This document shows, piece after piece, positions 34,282 to 42,592 of a stretch of DNA of 50,291 nt. This DNA is from Acidimicrobiales bacterium. Lineage in GTDB: Bacteria; Actinomycetota; Acidimicrobiia; Acidimicrobiales; MedAcidi-G1. Below the pieces are notes generated by a model, which saw only the letters and a program-made list of their open reading frames with translations, was not told where the DNA came from and made no database searches. The stretch covers positions 1 through 50,291 of the forward strand of contig JARQPW010000018.1 of NCBI GenBank assembly GCA_029577135.1. Reading direction: 5' to 3'. How positions within the stretch are numbered: position 1 is the first letter of the stretch; every line of letters begins with the position of its first letter. The translations under genes were made by a program, and so were the position numbers.

Positions 34282-35943
34282 CTACCGGTCCGCGAATTCC
34301 TCGACCAGGAGGCGCTGCACCGCCCGCCGGTCGATCTTGCCGGATTCCAGCCAGGGCAGGTCCCGGGGCGTGGCGAACAGTGCGAGGTGCCGCGGCACCT
34401 TGTAGGTCGACAGCACCTCCTTCACGGCGGCGCGCAGTTCGTCCGGTCCAGCTTCCACGCCCGGTCGCAGGACCAGGGCTGCGGCCACGTCCTCGCCGCG
34501 GTCCGGGTGGGGGATCCCCAGGACGAAGGCGTGCATGACCTCGGGGAGATCTTCGAGGGCCAGTTCGACCTCGCGCGGCGTCACGTTGGTGCCTGAGGAC
34601 TTGATGACCTCGCCGAGGCGGCCCCGGAAGAAGAGGTGGCCGTCCTCGTCCAGCCAGCCGCCGTCGCCGGTGCGCAACCACCCGTCGGCCGTGAACGCCT
34701 CGCTTCGGTCGACCCCGAGGAGGCCGGCCATCAGCGAGTAGCCGCGGACCCACACCTCTCCCATCTCCCCGGAAGGGAGGTCCTCGCCGGTCATCAGGTC
34801 GACGATGCGGTGTTCGACGCCGGGAACCGCACGGCCGTAGGTACCACGCTTGGACTCGGGCCAGTCGACGGATCGGTCCTCGATCGAATGCGGGCCGAAG
34901 GTCTCGGTCATGCCCAGCGAGTTGGCCCGGAGCTCGGGGTCGGCGGGACGCAACCCGGCCGGAAGCAGGTCGGACAGCCCGCTGCTCCTGATCGACGAGA
35001 GGTCGGTGGACGGGTAGTCGGGATGCTCGGCCAGGGCCTTTCCCATGTGGGGCCACCCGGTGAGGTGGGTGATCCGCTCCCGTTCGAGCAGTCGCAGCGT
35101 GGTACCGGGCTCGAACCGCTCCTCGAACACCACGGTGGCCCCGGCATGGATGGCGGCGACGAGCGTGTACGCCAGCCCGCCGACCCAGAAGAGCGGCATC
35201 GGGGTGTACATCCGGCTGTCGGGGCCCAGGTCCCGGAACTGCCCGAGGTTGTGGGGATGGCGGACCACGGTCCCCTGCGTGTGCACGACCGCCTTCGGAT
35301 CCGTGGTGCTCCCCGACGTGAAGATGACGACGGCGGGATCGGCCGGGTCGACCTCGGCCTCGGCGATGGCGAGCGCTACGTCGGGGGCCTCTCCCGCCCG
35401 GTCGACGATCCCGGTACCGACCGGTGTGGCCCAGCCGGGCACCCGGTCGCTCCAGACGTGGACGGTTCGAAGGGACGGGTGGCCGGTGCATCGGATCGCA
35501 CCGGGGGTCGACCCCTCGAGGCCCGGGACGGCCTGCTCGAGGCGTGCCACGTAGTCGTTGCCCAGGTGGTCGCCGACGGTGAGCAGGCAGGCGACGTCCG
35601 CCAGTCGGAGGTCCCGCCCCAGCTCACGGGCCTTCGCGTAGGTGCTGAACAGGACGGCGACGGCACCGATCCGGCTGATCGCCAACCAGGCCACCACCCA
35701 GTCGGGGCCGTTCGGGGCCAACAGGCCGATCCGGGTCCCCTTGCCGTTGCCTGTGGCCAGCAGGCCCTGGGCGAACTCGGCCGAACGCTCCTCGGCGTCG
35801 GCGTAGGTCAGCCGTTCCTGGTCCAGAACGACGAGCTCGCGGCCGTCCCATGTCGTGGCGGCGTGCCGGATCATGGCATCGACCGTGTGCCGGTACGCGG
35901 GGAACGACGGGGTCCGCAGCTCCGGTCCCTCGGACTCGCTCAC
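34282..35943 (-). CDS. AMP-dependent acyl-CoA synthetase/ligase
   Basis: This 553-residue ANL-superfamily ligase activates a carboxylic acid with ATP and CoA. The P-loop-like motif is VVIFTSGSTTDPKAVVHTQG, the adenine motif includes NSLGMTETFGPHS, the hinge region reads WLRTGDGGWLDEDGHLFFRGRLGE, and the C-terminal lysine for adenylation lies in ESGKIDRRAV. The GTG at 35943 starts VSESEGPEL; AAGG lies upstream. The open frame extends much further upstream with no such protein content. The zinc dehydrogenase gene is 86 bases upstream in the same direction. Substrate class (medium chain, aryl or steroid acid) is not readable. Confidence 0.92.
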   Translation of the reverse strand: MSESEGPELRTPSFPAYRHTVDAMIRHAATTWDGRELVVLDQERLTYADAEERSAEFAQGLLATGNGKGTRIGLLAPNGPDWVVAWLAISRIGAVAVLFSTYAKARELGRDLRLADVACLLTVGDHLGNDYVARLEQAVPGLEGSTPGAIRCTGHPSLRTVHVWSDRVPGWATPVGTGIVDRAGEAPDVALAIAEAEVDPADPAVVIFTSGSTTDPKAVVHTQGTVVRHPHNLGQFRDLGPDSRMYTPMPLFWVGGLAYTLVAAIHAGATVVFEERFEPGTTLRLLERERITHLTGWPHMGKALAEHPDYPSTDLSSIRSSGLSDLLPAGLRPADPELRANSLGMTETFGPHSIEDRSVDWPESKRGTYGRAVPGVEHRIVDLMTGEDLPSGEMGEVWVRGYSLMAGLLGVDRSEAFTADGWLRTGDGGWLDEDGHLFFRGRLGEVIKSSGTNVTPREVELALEDLPEVMHAFVLGIPHPDRGEDVAAALVLRPGVEAGPDELRAAVKEVLSTYKVPRHLALFATPRDLPWLESGKIDRRAVQRLLVEEFADR

Positions 35944-36029
35944 CTCGCACCTTCCCGTCGCGGCCAGCCAGCGTAGGACCTGGCCTGCATGCCGGACCCA
36001 GTGGGTCGTGTCGCCACGGCCCCTCGGCG

Positions 36030-37259
36030 TCAGCGCAGGTCGAACGCCACCTTCACGGCGCCGCTGCGCCCCTGGTCGGCGAGGGCGCCGAACGCCGACC
36101 GCCACTCGTCCAGGGGGAAGGTGTGCGTCAGGATCGCCCGCAGGTCGACCCGTCCGTCGCCGACCAGGTCGAGGTAGTGGTCGAAGGCGTGTCGGCGCTC
36201 CCCCTCGACCTCCTCGACGCCGAAGGCGTTCGAGCCGACCAGCCGGAGCTCCTTGAAGTACCACGGGGTCCACTCGAACCGGGCCGGTGAGGAGACGCCC
36301 ATCTGGGCGAGCGTGCCCCGGCTGGCCAGGAGTCGGATCGCCACCTCCATCGTCTCGGCGGAGCCGACGGTGTCGTACACCACATCGACGCCCCCGGGGT
36401 GGGCGAACGGCAGGCCGCCCCATGGGTGCTGGAGGCGGCCACCGGACCAGTCGGACAGCGTCTCGACGACCGTCAGGGGATCGTCGGAGTCGACCACCTC
36501 GGCCCCGAGCCGGGTGGCCAGGTCGGCCTGGGCCTCCCAGCGAACGACGGCGGCCACGCGGACCGACGGGTACAGGGCGGCCAGCACGGCCAGCGTCGAC
36601 AGCCCGAGGGCGCCGGTGCCGTACACGACCACCGCACCGTCCGCCGGTGGCGGGTTCCTCGTCACCGCATGGAGGGCCACCGAGAACGGGTCGGCCAGCA
36701 CGGCCACCTCGTCGTCGACGTCGTCCGGTACCGGGACCACCATCGAACGGTGGGCCGGCAGGAACTCGGCGAAGCCACCCGTTGCGTCCGAGGAGTTCCC
36801 GGTGTGGATGCCGGCGGTGAGGCGGCCGTCGGTGAAGTGGTGGCAGAGTGAGAAGTCGCCGGCGGCGCAGGCCGGACAGACGGGATCGATCCCCCGTGGC
36901 CCGCACCCCAGCGACGGGTAGAGCAGGACGCGCCGGCCGGGTCCGATGTCGGTCACGGCGGGGCCGACGCTCTCGACGGTTGCGACCACCTCGTGGCCGA
37001 GCACCTGGGGAAACGAGATCAGGGCCGTCATGGCGTTGTCGCCTTCGTCCCCGTAGTCCATCAGCACCTGCTTGGCATCGGAGCCGCAGATGCCGCAGAG
37101 CCGGGTCCGCAGCACCATCCAGTCGTCGCCGGGCAGCGACGGCCCATCGATCTCCCGCAGCCCCATGGGCGTGGCGGCCAGGTTCCTGGTGAGTCGACCG
37201 GCATCTGCTTCCTGTGCGTTCCCCGGCTCCGGTTCGACGCCGAAGACCAGCGCCCTCAC
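36030..37259 (-). CDS. Zinc-dependent medium-chain alcohol dehydrogenase
   Basis: This 409-residue MDR enzyme has the catalytic-zinc motif LCGICGSDAKQ and GHEVVATVE, a structural-zinc-like Cys cluster GCGPRGIDPVCPACAAGDFSLC, and the Rossmann motif VYGTGALGLST. The N-terminus is about 30 residues longer than typical threonine/glucose dehydrogenase-type relatives. GTG 37259 is the only start giving the MRALVFGVEP opening. It lies upstream of the ligase in the same direction, so an alcohol could be oxidised and then activated as a CoA ester, which is inference. Confidence 0.9.
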   Translation of the reverse strand: MRALVFGVEPEPGNAQEADAGRLTRNLAATPMGLREIDGPSLPGDDWMVLRTRLCGICGSDAKQVLMDYGDEGDNAMTALISFPQVLGHEVVATVESVGPAVTDIGPGRRVLLYPSLGCGPRGIDPVCPACAAGDFSLCHHFTDGRLTAGIHTGNSSDATGGFAEFLPAHRSMVVPVPDDVDDEVAVLADPFSVALHAVTRNPPPADGAVVVYGTGALGLSTLAVLAALYPSVRVAAVVRWEAQADLATRLGAEVVDSDDPLTVVETLSDWSGGRLQHPWGGLPFAHPGGVDVVYDTVGSAETMEVAIRLLASRGTLAQMGVSSPARFEWTPWYFKELRLVGSNAFGVEEVEGERRHAFDHYLDLVGDGRVDLRAILTHTFPLDEWRSAFGALADQGRSGAVKVAFDLR

Positions 37260-37563
37260 GCCGGCCTCCGGTCATTCGGTCCAGCCACGCCCGGACACTA
37301 CCCCCGGGTTCGTGCGACCGTCCCGGCAGGGCGGGGGCGCTTCGTCGAGTGGTACAACGCCGTGCCCTGGACCGGTGCCCCTGTCCTGGTCGGCTTCAAC
37401 GCCGGCCTCACAGCGACCGAGCTCACCCCCTGGTCGGGCGAGGCGATCCTCGTTGCAGCCCCCTTGACGCTCGACACGATCTTCGCATGACCGCCTCCGG
37501 GGTGACCGACGACCCCGCCTCCTGCCTTGACGTGGAGCCCGCCATGGCGTTCGATGGCGCCCT
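37260..37563. other. Gap with a coding-like signal, no convincing gene
   Basis: About 300 bases between the zinc dehydrogenase start and bioB. One plus-strand frame ending TGA at 37488-37490 shows the third-position GC bias of real genes from about 37305 on, but has no in-frame start before GTG 37362 (42 codons). It would overlap, by ATGA, a 26-codon frame (37487-37567) which in turn overlaps bioB's GTG. The minus strand has an aligned frame sharing the same biased positions, so the strand is ambiguous. I do not call a gene. Confidence 0.4.
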
Positions 37564-38562
37564 GTGAGCCGTGACTTCCTGACCCGTGCCGGCGACGCCC
37601 TCCTCGACGAGCGTCGCCAACTCGCGATCGACGAACTCCGGGACCTCTCCCGGCTCGACGACGTCCACGTGCCAACACTCGCGGCTTTGGCCCACGAGGT
37701 CCGATTGGCGTGGGCCGGTCCGACCGTCGAGGTCGAGGGCATCCTCTCGGTACAGACCGGTGGCTGCCCGGAGGACTGCCACTTCTGCAGCCAGTCGGCA
37801 CAGTTCGACACTCCCGTCAAGGCCACGCCGTTCCTCGACCGGGATGAGGTCGTTGCGGCGGCCCGTGAGACGGCGGCCCTCGGCGCCACGGAGTTCTGCA
37901 TCGTCCTGGCACTCCGCGGCCCCGACGAGCGGACCATGCAACGGCTCCTCGAGTTGACACCGGTCATCCGCGAGGAAGCCGGGATCAACGTGGCTGTGAG
38001 CGCCGGGATTCTCACCCCGGAACAGGCGGACCGCCTGGCGGCCGGAGGCGTCCACCGCTACAACCACAACCTCGAGACCGCACGCTCGTTCTTTCCACAG
38101 GTCGTGACGACGCACACCTGGGAGGAGCGCCGGGACACCTGCCTCGAGGTACGCCGTGTCGGCATGGAACTCTGCTGCGGCGTGCTGCTCGGCATGGGCG
38201 AGACCGACGAGCAGCGCCTCGAACTCCTGGACGAGTTGCGAGTCGTGGGGCCGTGCGAGGTTCCGATGAACTTCCTCAATCCCCGCCCCGGCACCCCGCT
38301 CCAGATCCGGCGGCCCGTGCGGGCGTTGGAGGCCATCCGGTGGATCGCCCTTTTCCGCCTGGGACTGCCCTCGGTGATCCTGCGCTATGCCGGAGGCCGC
38401 GAGATCACGTTGCGGGACCTCCAGGCCATGGGGATGACGTCGGGAATCAACGCCCTGATCGTCGGCAACTACCTCACGACGCTCGGACGGACCCCGGAGG
38501 AGGACCTGGCGATGCTCGAGGACCTCAGGATGCCGATCGGGGCCCTGTCCGGGACACTCTGA
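37564..38562 (+). CDS. bioB: Biotin synthase
   Basis: This 332-residue radical SAM enzyme inserts sulfur into dethiobiotin. The cluster motif CPEDCHFC (Cys68, Cys72, Cys75) follows SVQTGG, and [20 protein letters not shown] and LRYAGGRE are typical BioB segments. The start is GTG 37564. The GTGA overlaps the end of a short open frame just before it, and no other gene is certain upstream. Directly downstream is a tiny Cys-rich gene like BsaP, the auxiliary protein known from mycobacterial biotin synthase. This suggests this BioB belongs to the BsaP-dependent type. No other biotin genes are in the window. Confidence 0.95.
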   Translation: MSRDFLTRAGDALLDERRQLAIDELRDLSRLDDVHVPTLAALAHEVRLAWAGPTVEVEGILSVQTGGCPEDCHFCSQSAQFDTPVKATPFLDRDEVVAAARETAALGATEFCIVLALRGPDERTMQRLLELTPVIREEAGINVAVSAGILTPEQADRLAAGGVHRYNHNLETARSFFPQVVTTHTWEERRDTCLEVRRVGMELCCGVLLGMGETDEQRLELLDELRVVGPCEVPMNFLNPRPGTPLQIRRPVRALEAIRWIALFRLGLPSVILRYAGGREITLRDLQAMGMTSGINALIVGNYLTTLGRTPEEDLAMLEDLRMPIGALSGTL

Positions 38563-38564
38563 CC

Positions 38565-38735
38565 GTGGCGGCCGGCCACTGCCCGGGCTGTGCGGCGGTC
38601 GGCTGCCCGGGCTGTCTCCCCGAGCTCGACCCGCCCCGCTACTGCACGAGGTGCGGCGGCTGGCTCCGCGTCATCGTCCACACCGCCGGCTGGGAGTCGA
38701 CCTGCCGGCGCTGCGGCGCCGAGGGCCGCGCATGA
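38565..38735 (+). CDS. bsaP: BsaP-like biotin synthase auxiliary protein
   Basis: This is a 56-residue gene starting with GTG two bases after the bioB stop. It has eight cysteines arranged as four CxxC pairs (Cys6/9, 14/17, 27/30, 47/50) and the core LDPPRYCTRCGGWLRVIV followed by GWESTC. This layout (PPRYC..C, then a strand, then GW...C) is what I recall of the mycobacterial BsaP family encoded next to bioB, proposed to support iron-sulfur cluster function in BioB. The match is from memory, not a search. It is too short for many gene finders. Tight spacing means co-transcription with bioB. Confidence 0.75.
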   Translation: MAAGHCPGCAAVGCPGCLPELDPPRYCTRCGGWLRVIVHTAGWESTCRRCGAEGRA

Positions 38736-38766
38736 CCTGCCGGCCATGGTGCGCCATGCTGGAACG

Positions 38767-39600
38767 ATGACCGAGTCCCTCCCCCTCACCGGCTGGCGAG
38801 TCGGAGTCACCGCCGACCGACGGTCCGACGCGCAACTCGACGTCCTCCGTCGTCGTGGGGCCGAGGTACTGCACGGATGCACGATGAAGACGGTCAACCT
38901 GGCCCGCGACGAGCGCCTGCTCGAGGTCTCCCGCCGGCTCGTGGCCGATCCTCCCGACACCCTGGTCCTCGAGACCGGCATGGGCCTCACCATGTGGCTG
39001 GAGGCGATGGACGAGGTGGGTATGGGGACCGACCTGCGCACGGTGCTCTCCCGCTGCGAGGTCATCGCCCGCGGGCCCAAGGCGATCAGCGCCGCCCGCC
39101 GGGCGGGCCTCGAGGTTGCCTGGTCCGCGCCGGGCGAGCGGTTCGCCGAGATCGCCGCCCACGTGGCCGACACGGGTGGTCGGGGCCGCATCGCCCTGCA
39201 ACTGGACGGCACGAACGAGGAGGTGCTCGTCGCCCCACTCGCCGCCACATGCGGCGAGGTCATTGCGGTTCCGGTCTACCGCTGGGCGCTTCCCGACGAC
39301 ACCGGGCCGGCCCGGGCGCTGGTGGAGGCGATCTGCGCCGGCGAGGTGGGGGCAGTGACCTTCACGACCAAGCAGGCGGCGGTCCACCTCGTCGACATCG
39401 CTGTTGCCATGGGCCGACGGGACGAACTCGTCGCCGCGCTCGACGGCAGGCGGGTGGTACCGGTGTCGGTGGGCCCGGTCTGTTCCGCCACCATGCGGGC
39501 GCTCGGCATGTCGGGCCTGGTCGAGCCGCAACGGGCACGCCTGGTGGCGATGGTCGATGCACTTGTCGACCACGCACGACCGTCCGACTCAGCCGCCTGA
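38767..39600 (+). CDS. hemD: Uroporphyrinogen-III synthase-like protein
   Basis: This 277-residue protein with the HemD two-domain layout: domain 1 starts LTGWRVGVTADRRSD, a crossover includes LETGMGLTMWLEAM and ARGPKAISAARRAG, and domain 2 contains VIAVPVYRWALPDD, AVTFTTKQAAVHL and VSVGPVCSATMRALG. HemD cyclises hydroxymethylbilane to uroporphyrinogen III. HemD is poorly conserved, and this copy is not beside other heme genes, so a related role (for example a regulator fused or split form seen in actinobacteria) is possible. The gene overlaps the convergent small gene by 12 bases at its end. Confidence 0.78.
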   Translation: MTESLPLTGWRVGVTADRRSDAQLDVLRRRGAEVLHGCTMKTVNLARDERLLEVSRRLVADPPDTLVLETGMGLTMWLEAMDEVGMGTDLRTVLSRCEVIARGPKAISAARRAGLEVAWSAPGERFAEIAAHVADTGGRGRIALQLDGTNEEVLVAPLAATCGEVIAVPVYRWALPDDTGPARALVEAICAGEVGAVTFTTKQAAVHLVDIAVAMGRRDELVAALDGRRVVPVSVGPVCSATMRALGMSGLVEPQRARLVAMVDALVDHARPSDSAA

Positions 39601-39903
39601 TGGTTCGGGGGCCTCGAAGGTGGCCTCGTCGACGCCGAGGCCATCGGCGTGTCGGAGTGCCCACCTGCGGTTGACCGGGTCGAGGTGGTTGGCGCCTCCG
39701 GCGAACCAGGAGTACGGGAGGTCGTCGTCGACCCAACCCTCCGGGACGAGCCGGTACCCCCCACGGACGCCATAGCGGCCGTCGAGGAGGTACAGCCCGG
39801 CACAGGAACCATCGGCATCGACGTCCACCAGGAAGGTGCGCTCCGGTGCCTCGCCCCGGGTCATCGCCCCGGGGCCCTCAGGTGGATGTTCTGGGGCTTT
39901 CAT
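39589..39903 (-). CDS. Small protein of unknown function
   Basis: A 104-residue frame from ATG 39903, acidic and without membrane segments or signal peptide. It contains FLVDVDADGSCAGLYLL and aromatic stretches (GRYGVRGGYRLVPEGW, SYSW-like YSWFAGG). I do not recognise the family. The start is uncertain: GTG 39924, ATG 39903 and ATG 39864 are in frame and none has a good ribosome site. It is downstream of a sigma-like gene, 50 bases away in the same direction, so it may be the tail of that operon. Its end overlaps hemD. Confidence 0.6.
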   Translation of the reverse strand: MKAPEHPPEGPGAMTRGEAPERTFLVDVDADGSCAGLYLLDGRYGVRGGYRLVPEGWVDDDLPYSWFAGGANHLDPVNRRWALRHADGLGVDEATFEAPEPSGG

Positions 39904-39953
39904 GACCCGTTGGTACACGCCCACCGTGACGAATCTGCAACCGCCGTGGCGGC

Positions 39954-40640
39954 TCAGGCGCCGTCCGACAGGAACCAGAAGCCTTCGAGCACGGCGAATG
40001 CCGGATCCGTGCCCACGCGCCTGATCATCTTCTTCCTGGTCCGGCTGGCGATCTTGCGGACGTTGGGTGCCGCCAGGCCGGTCAGGATCGCCGTCGTCTC
40101 CGACGGCGCCCGGACGCCTTCGGCCTTCTGGAGTTCATACTCCAGGACGACTCCGACGTCCCGCTCGGATGCCTCTTCTCCCAGGACGTCGAGGAACAGC
40201 TTGAGTTCCGGCCGGTTGTTCGCCATCTGGAACACGTGGTCGACACGGAGCCCCCTGGACGAAGGACCGGATGCCGGGATCCGCACCTCGCCCTGGTTCC
40301 ACTCCTCGAGTTCGGTGACGCGGTGGCCGATGCCCGACCAGACCACCTCTTCGATCGCCTTGTAGGCCCAGGTCCACGGCAGCGCTCCCCACGGCTTCCA
40401 CGTGCCCGCGTACCCGACCACGATGAGGATCGCGTCCATGGCCAGGCCCTCGATCTCGTCGGGGTCGTTGAGGATGTCGCGCCGGCCGGTCTTCTGGACG
40501 ATGCGCCTTACGACCCCGCGGATGCGGTGGCCGAAGCGTTCCCGGAGGTCGCCCATCGCGTCCATGTCACCGTCGGCAAGACGGGACATGATCTCGGCGA
40601 GGTCGGGATCGGTGGGATTGCGGGTGGTGTCGGTACTCAA
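39954..40640 (-). CDS. Divergent sigma-factor-like protein (copy A)
   Basis: This is a 228-residue protein with the architecture of a small (ECF-type) sigma factor. An N-terminal region-2-like part (about 15-105) reads GRRDILNDPDEIEGLAMDA and WKPWGALPWTWAYKAIEE. The C-terminal region-4-like part has PNVRKIASRTRKKMIRRV, resembling the helix-turn-helix tail of region 4.2. It ends with a DP...LEGFWFLSDG motif. It is clearly paralogous to the protein at 43005 (same GRRDIL, DE, PWxWA, GHR, SERD, RTRK and DP-FW positions). It starts at TTG 40640, with AGGAGC about 9 bases upstream. It follows the VWA gene by 60 bases. Sigma activity is inferred; an anti-sigma-like or HTH regulator is possible. Confidence 0.72.
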   Translation of the reverse strand: MSTDTTRNPTDPDLAEIMSRLADGDMDAMGDLRERFGHRIRGVVRRIVQKTGRRDILNDPDEIEGLAMDAILIVVGYAGTWKPWGALPWTWAYKAIEEVVWSGIGHRVTELEEWNQGEVRIPASGPSSRGLRVDHVFQMANNRPELKLFLDVLGEEASERDVGVVLEYELQKAEGVRAPSETTAILTGLAAPNVRKIASRTRKKMIRRVGTDPAFAVLEGFWFLSDGA

Positions 40641-40700
40641 CGTGCGTTGCTCCTGTTGGGTTTCGGTGTGATGGGCGTGGGCCTGGGATCCGGGCGGCGG

Positions 40701-41471
40701 TCAGCGGGTGTCGTCGTCCTGCTCGGCGTCCTTGCGGCCGTCGAAGTAGTCGAGCTTGTGCATCAGGCGCTCGCGGCTGACCTTTCCCCGCATCGAGGTG
40801 AGGCCCCGGGAGAACTCCTTCGACGCCGTGCGCATCCCAGAGGAGTCGCCGCGGAAGTTCTGCGTGTTGGCATCGGGGAAGCCGAGTCGGCCGGCCTCGA
40901 GGTAGCTGTCCTGGTTGGCGCCCAGGAACACGAAGGTCCAGCCGGCGTCTCGTAGGCGGCCGATCCGGGCGAACAGGTCGGCCCTGATAATCCGTCGGCT
41001 GGCGTTCTCGAGTCCATCGGTGAAGACGACGACGACCGGGTCGACCGTGCCGTTCGCCGGACCTTCGCCGAGGCGCCGCTCGGCGTCGTCGAGGAGTGCG
41101 CCGATGGCGTCGAGGAGCGGCGTCGCCCCACGGGGCCGGTACTGGTCGACGGTCAGGTCGGCGACCTGGACGATCGGCAGGGCGGAGGCGAGCACCTCGA
41201 ACGGGTCCTCGCTGTCGAACTGGGCCACGGTCACGGTGCAGTCGCCCTCTCCGTCACGCTGATCGCCGAGGAAGCCGTTGATCCCCCCGACCACGTCGCC
41301 CTCGAGGCCCCGCATGGAGCCTGAACGGTCGAGGAGGATCGAGACGTCGACGGGCACGACCGTGGCGGTGGTGTCGGTGGGAACGGTGTCTTTGTCCGGG
41401 TTCGTCAGTCCGGTGCACCACGTGCCCGTGTTCCAGTCGAACGTGTGGTTGGTGGTGATATCGGTGGTCAT
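40701..41471 (-). CDS. von Willebrand factor A (VWA) domain protein
   Basis: This 256-residue cytoplasmic protein has a short N-terminal tail (about 1-40) and one VWA domain. The MIDAS metal site is intact: DRSGSM (Asp48, Ser50, Ser52), the Thr in PRGATPLLD and the Asp in VVVFTDGLENAS. No signal peptide or membrane segment is seen. VWA proteins bind partners through a divalent metal; no partner can be named. The ATG at 41471 is preceded by GAGGGG about 11 bases upstream and by a strong promoter. It is divergent from the NrtR-type regulator and upstream of a sigma-like gene. I know no named system with this combination. Confidence 0.85.
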   Translation of the reverse strand: MTTDITTNHTFDWNTGTWCTGLTNPDKDTVPTDTTATVVPVDVSILLDRSGSMRGLEGDVVGGINGFLGDQRDGEGDCTVTVAQFDSEDPFEVLASALPIVQVADLTVDQYRPRGATPLLDAIGALLDDAERRLGEGPANGTVDPVVVVFTDGLENASRRIIRADLFARIGRLRDAGWTFVFLGANQDSYLEAGRLGFPDANTQNFRGDSSGMRTASKEFSRGLTSMRGKVSRERLMHKLDYFDGRKDAEQDDDTR

Positions 41472-41493
41472 CTTGGTGGTACCCCTCAAAGTC

Positions 41494-41545
41494 CTTGATC
41501 GCTTTACAGTCTCAGTGGAACTATACCAGATCAAGAGACTTAAAG
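41494..41545. promoter_or_regulatory. Nested inverted repeats in the VWA/NrtR divergent promoter
   Basis: CTTGATC (41494-41500) is the perfect inverse of GATCAAG (41529-41535). CTTTACAGTCTC (41502-41513) matches, with one extra base, the inverse of GAGACTTAAAG (41535-41545). Arms of the two repeats are interleaved. The right arms lie between the -35 and -10 of the VWA promoter and the left arms just past the likely start point, the expected place for a repressor such as the adjacent NrtR-type protein. Confidence 0.55.
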
Positions 41546-41548
41546 CAA
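41520..41548 (-). promoter_or_regulatory. Sigma70-type promoter of the VWA gene
   Basis: On the minus strand TTGCTT (41543-41548) and TATAGT (41520-41525) are separated by exactly 17 bases. The -10 matches the consensus at five of six positions. The surrounding sequence is AT-rich against the high-GC background. Confidence 0.65.
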
Positions 41549-41573
41549 GTTTGACTTCTACTTCTTTCAATGA

Positions 41574-41602
41574 TTGTGTCGCTTGCACCCATAGAGTACA
41601 CT
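41574..41602 (+). promoter_or_regulatory. Candidate promoter of the NrtR-type gene (leaderless)
   Basis: TTGTGT (41574-41579) and TACACT (41597-41602) are 17 bases apart. TACACT ends six bases before GTG 41609, so the transcript would begin at the start codon. Confidence 0.45.
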
Positions 41603-41608
41603 GCGGGT

Positions 41609-42592
41609 GTGACAACGGATCCGGAACACCTCGAGGAAAAGTCCCACCCCCCCTTTGGGGTCACGGCGGACATCGCCGTGTTCACCATCCGGGATGAACG
41701 ATTCCAAATCCTGCTCATCGAACGCGGGGAGATCCCCTTCCTGGGCCGCCTCGCCCTCCCCGGGGGCTTCCTGCACCCCGACGAGTCGGCCGAACAGGCC
41801 GCACAACGCGAACTCCTCGAAGAAACAGCCCTCGATGCCGACATCGGGCACCTGGAGCAGTTACGCACCTACTCCACTCCCGATCGAGACCCCCGAGAGA
41901 ATCGGGTCGTCACCGTGGCCTTCTGGGCGATCCTCCCCGACCTGGGTGAGGTGCGGGGTGGCACCGACGCCGCCCGGGCGCTCTGGGTTCCTGTCGACGA
42001 ACTCGAGAACGACATCAAGGCGTATTCAGGCCCCCATGGCTATCTGGCCTTCGACCACGACCAGATCGTCACCGACGCCATCGAACGTGCCCGCGCCAAG
42101 CTCGAGTACACGACCGTCGCCACACACTTCTGCCGGCCCGAGTTCACGATGACGCAGCTCCGTCGGGTCTACGAGACCGTCTGGGGCCAGAAACTCGAAC
42201 CGGCCAACTTCCGTCGCAAGGTCGAGAAGATGAACGAGGGCTTCACCGAGCGCACGGACCGCACCACACGTGACCTCGACGCCGAGTCGGCTCCCGACGA
42301 ACCGGCTGCCGAACGACTCTGGTCGGCTGCCCGTTCGATGGGTTCCGCGGCGATGTCGAAGGCGCCTTCTCGGGGGACAGCTGCCCAGCCGGTCTTCCAC
42401 GCCCTCGCCTCCACGGTGTCGTCGCCGGAGCCTCGCTGGCGGCTCGACGAGTTCGACTCGGCTGACGGCGCTCCACCACCGGTTGTGGGCGCTCCTCCCA
42501 CGAGTTCGACGCGACGTGGACGACCGGCCACCCTGTACACGAAGGGCGACAAGGACGACCTCGAACAACCCTTCCGGAGGCCCCGCACCTAG
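41609..42592 (+). CDS. NrtR-type Nudix/winged-helix transcriptional regulator with an inserted segment
   Basis: This 327-residue protein has an N-terminal Nudix domain (about 20-160) with box GGFLHPDE, REL, LEET (residues 52-75). The box is nearly complete, but the final Gly is replaced by Ala. A winged-helix part follows (about 178-215), reading FTMTQLRRVYETVWG and NFRRKVEKMNEGF, the hallmark of NrtR-family repressors that sense ADP-ribose-type ligands. The closing GRPATLY motif stands at 305-310. It is separated from the helix part by about 85 low-complexity residues that are absent in ordinary NrtR. GTG 41609 is preferred over ATG 41570 because of the leaderless promoter. It is divergent from the VWA gene, its probable target. 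Confidence 0.87.
   Translation: MTTDPEHLEEKSHPPFGVTADIAVFTIRDERFQILLIERGEIPFLGRLALPGGFLHPDESAEQAAQRELLEETALDADIGHLEQLRTYSTPDRDPRENRVVTVAFWAILPDLGEVRGGTDAARALWVPVDELENDIKAYSGPHGYLAFDHDQIVTDAIERARAKLEYTTVATHFCRPEFTMTQLRRVYETVWGQKLEPANFRRKVEKMNEGFTERTDRTTRDLDAESAPDEPAAERLWSAARSMGSAAMSKAPSRGTAAQPVFHALASTVSSPEPRWRLDEFDSADGAPPPVVGAPPTSSTRRGRPATLYTKGDKDDLEQPFRRPRT

Noticed and set aside
34282-37275. 997-codon leftward open frame
   Set aside because: Only the part from GTG 35943 is an acyl-CoA ligase; the rest is Arg/Gly-rich sequence out of frame with the zinc dehydrogenase.
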